A stretch of 64,000 nucleotides of DNA from Mesorhizobium sp. L-2-11. GTDB lineage: Bacteria > Pseudomonadota > Alphaproteobacteria > Rhizobiales > Rhizobiaceae. Of the stretch, positions 54,424 to 61,071 are shown piece by piece. The translations under genes and the position numbers were made by a program. The stretch spans positions 5,472,001-5,536,000 of the forward strand of contig NZ_AP023257.1 of the NCBI RefSeq assembly GCF_016756595.1, read 5' to 3'. Numbering within the stretch: the stretch's first letter is position 1; every line of letters begins with the position of its first letter. The notes beneath the pieces were generated by a model. The model did no database searches and was not told the origin of the DNA. It saw only the letters and a program-made list of their open reading frames with translations.

Positions 54424-55356
54424 ATGCTGACGAGGCTACGACTATTTGTATTCGGCTTGATCGTGGCGCTGGCGATTCCGGCGGCGGCACAGGCCAAGAC
54501 ATTCTACTGGATTTCGCATGGCGGCCCGGCCGACCCGGTCTGGACCTACTTCCTCGCCGGCGCCAAGCAATGGGCGACGGACACCGGCAACACCGTCAAC
54601 ACCTCGTTCCACAATGGCGACGTGTCGTCCCAGCAGGAGGCTGTTCGCGCCGCCATCGCGGCCAAGGCCGACGGCATCACCACCACCAGTCCTGACCCGG
54701 GCAGCCTAATCGAGCTCGTCAAGGAGGCACGAGCGGCAAACATCCCGATCATCAACTTCAACACGCCCGATCCAAAGGCGGACTTCAACGCCTATGTCGG
54801 CGGCGACAACGTCACCTTCGGCAAGAACTGGGCGCAGTATCTGGTCGACAAGGGCCTGGTGAAGAAAGGCGATTTTGTCTGGATGCCGGTTGAAATCCCC
54901 GGCGCCACCTATGGCGTCCAGGAAGAAGAAGGCATCAAGAGCGTCTTCGAGCCGCTCGGCATCACCTATGAAATTACCGAAGCCACGCTCGACCAGGCCG
55001 AAGTCATCAACCGCATGGTCGACTATCTCACCGCCAACAGGGCCAAGGTCAAGGCGATCATCGGGCTCGGCGACCTGGTGACCGGCTCGATCAAGCGGGT
55101 GTTCGACCAGGTCGGCATCAAGCCGGGCGAAATCCCGGTCGCCGGCTGGGGCAACTCGCTCGACACCACCCAGGAGGTGCTGACCGGCTACGTCAATGCC
55201 GCGCAGTGGCAGGATCCGCAGGCGACCAGCTATGTGGCGCTTTCGATCGCCAACATGGCCGCCAGCGGCATTCCGCCCGGCTTCGACGTGATCACCGGCG
55301 CGCTCTACGAAAAGGACACCGCGCAGATCTACGACGACATTTTGTCCGGCAAATAA
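54424..55356 (+). CDS. Sugar ABC importer periplasmic binding protein (FrcB-like)
   Basis: 310 residues from the ATG at 54424, with GGAGG 8 bases upstream. The signal peptide is LFVFGLIVALAIPAAAQA. The Peripla_BP_4 domain is seen in FYWISHGGPADPVWTYFLAG, AAIAAKADGITTTSPDPGSL and AIIGLGDLVTGSIKRVFDQV. It belongs to the ribose/fructose group. A permease and a single-domain ATPase follow. Confidence 0.9.
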   Translation: MLTRLRLFVFGLIVALAIPAAAQAKTFYWISHGGPADPVWTYFLAGAKQWATDTGNTVNTSFHNGDVSSQQEAVRAAIAAKADGITTTSPDPGSLIELVKEARAANIPIINFNTPDPKADFNAYVGGDNVTFGKNWAQYLVDKGLVKKGDFVWMPVEIPGATYGVQEEEGIKSVFEPLGITYEITEATLDQAEVINRMVDYLTANRAKVKAIIGLGDLVTGSIKRVFDQVGIKPGEIPVAGWGNSLDTTQEVLTGYVNAAQWQDPQATSYVALSIANMAASGIPPGFDVITGALYEKDTAQIYDDILSGK

Positions 55357-55475
55357 AACCGCGATCGGGATGGTCGCGGCACGCCTGCCACGATCATCCC
55401 CATCATCCCGCTGAGCCTCGAACCGCCTCACGCGGTGTCGGGCTTGGCCAGTTCCAACCATGGCGCGGGTCCAAC

Positions 55476-56462
55476 GTGGAAAACAGTTCCATCATCCAAC
55501 GCTCGATCGCCAGGCCGGAATTCGGGCCCTTCGTGCTGCTCGTCGTCGAGATCGTCGTGTTCTGGGGGTTCAACCACGACTTCCTGTCGCCGCAGAACAT
55601 CAGCAACATACTCGCCTTCACGGTCGAGCTCGGCCTGATCGCGCTGGCGATGACGCTGTTGATGACTTCAGGCGAATTCGACCTCTCGGTCGGATCGCTG
55701 TTCGGTTTCTCGCCCGTCTTGATGTGGACGCTCTTCAACAGCGGCCTCACCTCGCTGGAGGCCGGCTTCGTCGTGGCCTTGCTGGTTGCCGCTTTCATCG
55801 GGCTGGTCAATGGCTGGTTCGTGACGCAACTCAAGATACCGTCCTTCCTGGTGACGCTCGGCATGCTGCTGGTGGTGCGCGGCACCGCTCTGTTCGTCAC
55901 CAGCGGATTTCCGCAGCGGACCTGGAGCGCCGAAGGCAGCTGGCTCGCCGAGGCGCTGGTCGGCGATTTCTTCATCGGGCCGTTCCGTATCTACATGTCG
56001 CTGTTCTGGTTCATCGCAGCCGCGATCGCACTCGGTTATGTGCTGACACAAAGCCGGACCGGCAACTGGATCCAGGCTGCCGGCGGCAACCCCAATGCGG
56101 CAAGGGCGCGCGGCGTCAATGTCAGCGGCGTCAAGATCGGCCTGTTCATCCTGTCGTCGATCATGGCTTCGCTTGCCGGCGTCATCAGCTCGCTGCGCAC
56201 CTCGGCGGCCAACCCGAACAGCGGCACCGGCTACGAACTCGAAGTCATCGCCATGGTGGTGATCGGCGGCACGGCGCTGACCGGCGGACGCGGCACCATC
56301 ATCGGAACCGTGCTCGGCATCCTGATCCTGCGCGTGATGCGCAACGGCATCGTGCTGATCGGCGTGCCGGGCCTGGCCTACAACATCTTCATCGGCGCGA
56401 TCATCCTCGGCATGATGGCGCTCCACTCATGGCTGGAACGCCGGCATCAGGCGGGGACTTGA
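55476..56462 (+). CDS. Sugar ABC importer permease (FrcC/RbsC-like)
   Basis: 328 residues from a GTG at 55476; the open frame extends to 55206 inside the binding-protein gene. LALAMTLLMTSGEFDLSVGS is the RbsC family motif (usually GGIDLSVGS), here SGEFDLSVGS. AAGGNPNAARARGVNVSGVK and IGGTALTGGRGTIIGTVLGI match the C-terminal half. About ten membrane helices. The gap to the binding-protein gene is 119 bases. Confidence 0.9.
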   Translation: MENSSIIQRSIARPEFGPFVLLVVEIVVFWGFNHDFLSPQNISNILAFTVELGLIALAMTLLMTSGEFDLSVGSLFGFSPVLMWTLFNSGLTSLEAGFVVALLVAAFIGLVNGWFVTQLKIPSFLVTLGMLLVVRGTALFVTSGFPQRTWSAEGSWLAEALVGDFFIGPFRIYMSLFWFIAAAIALGYVLTQSRTGNWIQAAGGNPNAARARGVNVSGVKIGLFILSSIMASLAGVISSLRTSAANPNSGTGYELEVIAMVVIGGTALTGGRGTIIGTVLGILILRVMRNGIVLIGVPGLAYNIFIGAIILGMMALHSWLERRHQAGT

Positions 56463-56465
56463 ACC

Positions 56466-57260
56466 ATGACTGAGCCGCTTGTCCGCATGGAAAACATCCG
56501 CAAGCACTACGGGCGCGTGCAGGCGCTTGTAGACGTCAATTTCCATGTCAATGAAAGGGAGATCGTCGGTCTGCTCGGCGACAATGGCGCCGGCAAGTCG
56601 ACGCTGATCAAGGTCTTGTCGGGTGCGGTCCCGCTGACTAGCGGCGACATCTTCATCCGCGGCAAGAAGGTGGACCTGCGCAGCACCAGCGACGCCATCG
56701 CCCATGGCATCGAGACGATCTACCAGGACTCGGCGCTGGTCACGCAATTGTCGATCGCGCGCAACCTGTTCCTCGGGCGCGAGCCGATCAAGCCGCCGCG
56801 TTTTCTCAACCGTATGGACCAGGAGGCGATGAACGTGGTCGCCCGCGATCTGCTCAAGCAGGTCGGCATCTCGAAGAACATCCCGCCGACCACACCGATC
56901 GGCTCGCTTTCCGGCGGCGAGCGGCAGGCGGTGGCGATCGCACGCGCCATGCATTTCGACAGCGACCTCATCATCCTCGACGAGCCGACCAACAATCTCG
57001 GCGTCGCCGAGACGCAAGGCGTACTGAGCTTCGTGCGCAGCGCCCGCGATTCGGGCCATTCCTGCATCTTCATCGCCCACAACATCCATCATGTCTTCCA
57101 GGTGGTCGACCGCATCGTCGTCATGCGCCGCGGCAAGGTGGTCGCCGACGATATCGACCCGAAAAACACCAACGTCGCGGAAGTCGAACGGATCATCACC
57201 GGCATGTCCGACAAGGAGATCCGCGACGCCATCGTCCAGGGCAAGCAATCGCAGGGCTGA
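56466..57260 (+). CDS. Single-domain sugar ABC ATPase (FrcA-like)
   Basis: 264 residues. Walker A GDNGAGKS, the signature LSGGERQAVAIARAMHF, Walker B LIILDEPTNNLGV and AHNIHHVFQV switch are visible. Unlike RbsA, which has two fused ATPase domains, this has one, as in rhizobial FrcA. It starts 3 bases after the permease stop. The importer FrcB-C-A would take up fructose, ribose or related sugars. Confidence 0.92.
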   Translation: MTEPLVRMENIRKHYGRVQALVDVNFHVNEREIVGLLGDNGAGKSTLIKVLSGAVPLTSGDIFIRGKKVDLRSTSDAIAHGIETIYQDSALVTQLSIARNLFLGREPIKPPRFLNRMDQEAMNVVARDLLKQVGISKNIPPTTPIGSLSGGERQAVAIARAMHFDSDLIILDEPTNNLGVAETQGVLSFVRSARDSGHSCIFIAHNIHHVFQVVDRIVVMRRGKVVADDIDPKNTNVAEVERIITGMSDKEIRDAIVQGKQSQG

Positions 57261-57317
57261 GTGGCCGGTTGGAAGCCGGGTTAGTCGTATCTCTGGTACA
57301 GGATCACATCCGCTCCT

Positions 57318-58346
57318 ATGACTATGAAAGCCACCGTTGCGGACATCGCCAGAAGCTGCGGGCTGTCGACCGCGACGGTCGACCGGGTGCTGAACAACCG
57401 GCCAGGCGCCAGCGCCGCCAACCGGCAGCGGGTGATGGAGGCGGCCAAGCAACTCGGCTATTTGCCGGTCGTCGATCAGGTCGTGCTGCCCTCGCGGCCG
57501 GCGCATCTCGAGTTCTTCCTGCCGATCGGCTCGAACGCCTTCATGGTGGATCTGGCAAATCATATCGAGGACTATGCGGCACGCCTGCCGCTCGTCGCCT
57601 CCTGCCGCATCCACAAGCTCGCCGGCATCTCGCCGAACGCGTTGCAGGCGGCGGTCGAAAACCTCTCGCTCAAGGCAAACGGCGTCGGCGTCATTGCGAT
57701 CGATCACCCGAGAACGCGCAACATCCTGCGCGAGATCGTCGAGGTCGGCATCCGCCTGGTCACTCTGGTGTCGGACGTTCCGGGCGCACCGCGATCGGCC
57801 TATGTCGGCATCGACAACCGTGTCGCCGGGCGCACCGCAGCCCTTTTGATGGGACGTTTCCTGGGCGGTCGCACGGGCCATCTGGCGATGGTCGTCGGCT
57901 CACGCTCCTATCGCGGACATGAGGAACGCGAAATGGGCTTTCGCTCGGTGCTCAGCGAGGAGTTCCCCAATTTGACCGTGACCAGCGCCGTCGAGATCAA
58001 CGACGAGCCTGATATCAGCTACACGGCGACGATGAAGGCGCTGCACAACGAGCCGGAACTGCTCGGCATCTATTGCGTCGGCGCCGGACGCTCTGGCGTG
58101 GCGAAAGCGCTGCTGGAAGCTAAGCCGCAAAGGAAGCCGGTGTTCATCTGCCACGACCTGACAAGGGCGACACGCGGCTATCTCGTCGACGATCTGCTCG
58201 ATGTTGTGATCGACCAGAATGCACGGCTGATCGCCGAGCAATCGGTCATTCGCCTGCTCGGCTCGATCGCTTCCTCGGCGCCCTATCTTACGCGGAAACT
58301 CATCGAACCGCGCCTTGTCTTCAAGGAAAACGTGCCCGTCCAGTGA
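57318..58346 (+). CDS. LacI-family transcriptional regulator
   Basis: 342 residues; ATG at 57318 or 57324. The helix-turn-helix is TVADIARSCGLSTATVDRVL followed by NNRPGASAANRQRVMEAAKQ. The effector domain (about 62-330) has the periplasmic-binding-protein fold, including VIAIDHPRTRNILREIVEVG and VGIDNRVAGRTAALLMGRFL. It is the fourth gene of the sugar-import cluster, 57 bases after the ATPase, and likely regulates it. Confidence 0.92.
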   Translation: MTMKATVADIARSCGLSTATVDRVLNNRPGASAANRQRVMEAAKQLGYLPVVDQVVLPSRPAHLEFFLPIGSNAFMVDLANHIEDYAARLPLVASCRIHKLAGISPNALQAAVENLSLKANGVGVIAIDHPRTRNILREIVEVGIRLVTLVSDVPGAPRSAYVGIDNRVAGRTAALLMGRFLGGRTGHLAMVVGSRSYRGHEEREMGFRSVLSEEFPNLTVTSAVEINDEPDISYTATMKALHNEPELLGIYCVGAGRSGVAKALLEAKPQRKPVFICHDLTRATRGYLVDDLLDVVIDQNARLIAEQSVIRLLGSIASSAPYLTRKLIEPRLVFKENVPVQ

Positions 58347-58465
58347 TGCCGCGCTACGGCGGTCACTTGCCGATGGTTAAAATTCGGTTGATAACGCGAA
58401 TCTGCACATCTGCTATGCATCTTTTTCTATTGCCGAATCATTGGGCAATTGATAGTTTTGCAGGT

Positions 58466-58580
58466 GTCGGCCATCTACTCCTCCCAGATGCGATGCCGAC
58501 GCTGAGTGCGGCGCACCTCCTCCCGTGCCGTATTCGACATCAAGCCCGCTGCCACCTCCTCCCGGCAGCGGGCTTTTTTT
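58466..58580 (+). ncRNA. Alpha-r14-like trans-acting small RNA
   Basis: Three successive hairpins each carry CTCCTCCC in the loop. Hairpin 1: GTCGGC (58466-58471) with GCCGAC (58495-58500) and CATCT with AGATG, loop CTCCTCCC at 58478-58485. Hairpin 2: an imperfect CGGCGCAC / GTGCCG stem, loop at 58517-58524. Hairpin 3: GCCCGCTGCC (58544-58553) with GGCAGCGGGC (58564-58573), loop at 58556-58563, then seven T residues (58574-58580). CTCCTCCC is complementary to Shine-Dalgarno sequences. This matches the alpha-r14 (NfeR1/smr14C) sRNA family as I know it. The 5' end is estimated. The third hairpin is also the terminator. Confidence 0.8.
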
Positions 58581-58810
58581 GTTCCGGCTCCGGGTTGGGC
58601 AGAGGCTGGGCCATGACCATCGCCGGAACGAGTGTCGGTCCGCGTGTCGCATTTGGCGGCGATCGCCACCGGCTCGCTGGGACCAGCCCGCTGGGCATGT
58701 TGCCGCCGCGATCAGCGCATCCAACGGAATCCCGTCACACTTGTCACTCTCGCCAATTCGCTATCGCTCCTATCCTGCTGATCAACAGCAACAGCTAGAG
58801 CGGGATGAGA

Positions 58811-59452
58811 TTACCTGCGGTCATAGCCTGAGTTTGCGAAGTAATTTGAGCACTCGAGCGGTGTGACGCGGTTGAGAATCTGGCCGATGGCGTTGCAGAC
58901 CGTTTCAACGGTGCGCTTTGCGGCCTTTCGCAGCCAGTGCTTGAGCTTGGCGAAGAGCTGTTCGATCGGATTGAGGTCAGGCGAGTATTTCGGCAGGAAG
59001 AAGAGCCTCGCGCCGGCCTTTCGGATGGCGCGACGCACGGCCTTGCCTTTGTGGCTGCCGAGATTGTCCATCACAACGATGTCGCCCGGCTGGAGAGTGG
59101 GCACGAGAACCTTCTCGACATAGAGGAGGAACCTCTCGCCGTTGATCGGCCCGTCGATGAGCCAGGGCGCTTCGACGCGATCATGACGCAGCGCAGCCAG
59201 AAAGGTCATTGTCTTCCAGTGGCCATTGGGAACTTTGGCCTTGATCCGCTGTCCGACCGGTGCCCAACCCCTGAGCGGGGCCATGTTGGTCTTGGTCCAG
59301 GTCTCGTCGATGAACACCAGGCGGGCGGGGTCGATCCGGTCCTGATACAGAACCCATTGCCTCCGTCGGCGCGCAACATCGGGACGATCTTGCTCGGCGG
59401 CGATCAGCGTCTTTTTTTGTGAGACAGCTTCTCGGCGTGCACGAACTCCCAC
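58811..59452 (-). CDS. IS630 transposase, C-terminal (orfB) catalytic part
   Basis: The frame holds the DDE domain: [20 protein letters not shown] (first Asp), [11 protein letters not shown] (second Asp) and [16 protein letters not shown] (Glu). It has no good start of its own. It is expressed by a -1 frameshift from orfA at the A7 run, giving ...[12 protein letters not shown] as the junction. DDE residues are all present, so the enzyme is probably active. Confidence 0.88.
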   Translation of the reverse strand: MGVRARREAVSQKKTLIAAEQDRPDVARRRRQWVLYQDRIDPARLVFIDETWTKTNMAPLRGWAPVGQRIKAKVPNGHWKTMTFLAALRHDRVEAPWLIDGPINGERFLLYVEKVLVPTLQPGDIVVMDNLGSHKGKAVRRAIRKAGARLFFLPKYSPDLNPIEQLFAKLKHWLRKAAKRTVETVCNAIGQILNRVTPLECSNYFANSGYDRR

Positions 59453-59754
59453 ACCGAGCGGTAGTCAACCTTCAGGCCACGCTCGCCAAGTTCGGCCACA
59501 AGCCCGCGCAAGGTGAAGTCCTTCTCCCGGCAGCGCTCGACAAGCCAGTCGCGCCACGCTCCCGATATCTTCTTCGGCTTGTAGCCGCCCACTTGGCGGG
59601 GCGCCACGCTCCCCGTCTGTTCCACCCGCTTCAGCCACTCGATCGCCGCGCTGTAGCTGACGCCAAATCGAGCAGCCGCCGCGCGCCGCGAAAGCCCTTC
59701 AACCTTGACCGCCGCAACAACCCGTTCGCGCAGGTCCATTGAATATCCAACCAT
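59404..59754 (-). CDS. IS630 transposase, N-terminal (orfA) part
   Basis: 116 residues from the ATG at 59752-59754, with AGGAGG 9 bases upstream. Two helix-turn-helix units, [20 protein letters not shown] and [20 protein letters not shown], bind the IS ends. It terminates just after the slippery A7 run; frameshifting joins it to orfB. Confidence 0.88.
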   Translation of the reverse strand: MVGYSMDLRERVVAAVKVEGLSRRAAAARFGVSYSAAIEWLKRVEQTGSVAPRQVGGYKPKKISGAWRDWLVERCREKDFTLRGLVAELGERGLKVDYRSVWEFVHAEKLSHKKRR

Positions 59755-59973
59755 CAATGCTGGCCTCCTGCCCAGCAGCAAGGTTGAATCAGATCATCGC
59801 TGATTTGGGAATCCCACGACTCCCATAAATCTCATCCCGCTCTAGTGCCAGGAATTGTGCGGCGACGGACCGCAAAGGAGAAGCGCAATGACGGTACATC
59901 CGAACGGACAAAAGAGCAGTCGGCAGCGCGGCTCGCAATGAACACGCCACCGATCGTTTCGCCGCTTGCGAGA

Positions 59974-60555
59974 CTATCTGGCCCTGAACGAGGTGATCAG
60001 GCCTTCCGCCATGCGGACAAACTGCGCGCTGGGGCCTTCGGCTCCGACGCTTTGCAGGCTGACACGGGCGCCTTCAAGCAGCAGCGACAATGTATCGGCG
60101 AGAAGTTCTGCCTGGCCGATGCCGGCATCCCGGCACAGGCCGACGAGACGGTCGCGCTGAGCCTGCTTGAGTTCCTTGATTACCGGACGGGCCGGATGGT
60201 CGGTCTCGCTCAACTCGATGGCGGCGTTGGCCATGTCGCAACCGCGGCCGTCCATCATCAGGCAATCGGCTGCCATCCGGACCCAGGCATGCAGTTGCGC
60301 AAGTTTGTCGCCCGGATGCTCCGCCTCGAACTTTTGCCACATCGCGTTGGCGCTGCATGCGGTCGCCCGCAGGCACTCGATGACCAGGTCGTCCTTGGAC
60401 TCGAAATGACGGTAGAGCGTCATCTTGTTGGTACCGGCGGCCTCAGTGATCGCGTCGACACCGACGCCCTTGATGCCATGCTTGTGGAACATATCCCGTG
60501 CCGTCTCCAGGATGCGATCCCGGGGGCGGATGCGCTTCGCAGTGCCGTCTTCCAT
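59974..60555 (-). CDS. TetR-family transcriptional regulator
   Basis: 193 residues from the ATG at 60553-60555, preceded by AAGGAGG. The helix-turn-helix is RILETARDMFHKHGIKGVGV followed by DAITEAAGTNKMTLYRHFES. The ligand domain (about 60-193) has a Cys-rich start (ECLRATACSANAMW). It is divergent from the RND pump gene, with a long palindrome between them, the normal arrangement for a drug-efflux repressor. Confidence 0.92.
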   Translation of the reverse strand: MEDGTAKRIRPRDRILETARDMFHKHGIKGVGVDAITEAAGTNKMTLYRHFESKDDLVIECLRATACSANAMWQKFEAEHPGDKLAQLHAWVRMAADCLMMDGRGCDMANAAIELSETDHPARPVIKELKQAQRDRLVGLCRDAGIGQAELLADTLSLLLEGARVSLQSVGAEGPSAQFVRMAEGLITSFRAR

Positions 60556-60604
60556 CAAAACCTCCTTGGTTTCGGGGTTTCCGAAAAATCCCTCGGTACA
60601 CCTC

Positions 60605-60657
60605 TTGACTAGGGTGTTACCGGTCTGTAACTTCTAGATGTTACTTACTGGTAACAC
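60605..60657. promoter_or_regulatory. RND/TetR operator palindrome with overlapping promoter
   Basis: Left arm 60614-60631 (GTGTTACCGGTCTGTAAC) and right arm 60640-60657 (GTTACTTACTGGTAACAC) are inverted with 15 of 18 bases matching and an 8-base spacer. A plus-strand TTGACT (60605-60610) with a -10-like TAACTT (60628-60633), 17 bases apart, overlaps the left arm. Repressor binding would block both divergent promoters. Confidence 0.75.
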
Positions 60658-60816
60658 CCCCATTGCCTCGTGTCAATCTCGCAGGCGCCTGTGAACAGCC
60701 TCCGCCAAATCGGCCCAGGCATGAAACTGCGCCCCAGGCGACTTTGGCCGCGAACAGGAAGACCACCCGATCTGCGGCGGCGTACGCCGCAGATCGCCAA
60801 GCCAGGAGCCGCTACG

Positions 60817-61071
60817 ATGTCGCAGCGCAAAGATTTGACGATCGACGAAGTCGTGAAGGATCCGATGATCCGGATGCTGATGAGGGCCGACCGTGTCGAC
60901 CCGCACGCTTTCGAGACGATGCTGCGCAGCCTTGCGGACGCGCAGTTCCGCGGCCGCAAGGCGCCGCCTCGTTTCCTGGAAGATCCCGGGCAAAGCCGCG
61001 GCCGGCTGTCCAGGGTCGCCAGGGCCTTTGGCCAGGCGAGAGCATCGGGCGAGGCATGCGTGTCATGGTAA
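60817..61071 (+). CDS. Small hypothetical protein before the RND pump
   Basis: 84 residues from the ATG at 60817, with AGGAG 9 bases upstream. SQRKDLTIDEVVKDPMIRML and RADRVDPHAFETMLRSLADA look like a real alpha-helical protein, rich in charged residues; the C-terminal part (FLEDPGQSRGRLSRVARAFG) is basic. No domain is recognised. Its end overlaps the RND start by 7 bases, so the two are translationally coupled. A perfect 11-bp stem-loop (60769-60795) lies upstream. Confidence 0.6.
   Translation: MSQRKDLTIDEVVKDPMIRMLMRADRVDPHAFETMLRSLADAQFRGRKAPPRFLEDPGQSRGRLSRVARAFGQARASGEACVSW

Larger units (their letters stand above)
58796..59844 (-). mobile_element. IS630-family insertion sequence
   Basis: Terminal inverted repeats AGAGCGGGATGAGATT start at 58797 and end at 59844 (complement), flanked by TA dinucleotides (58796-58797 and 59843-59844), the target duplication of IS630. 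The length is about 1.05 kb. Two minus-strand frames, overlapping at a run of seven A residues (59412-59418), encode the transposase. All parts look intact. Confidence 0.9.

Noticed and set aside
56427..57881. 484-residue minus-strand frame
   Set aside because: It is antisense to the sugar ATPase and LacI genes.
59888..59941. 17-codon frame with a good ribosome-binding site after the IS element
   Set aside because: Too short to support without expression data; it lies next to the IS end and may be a remnant.
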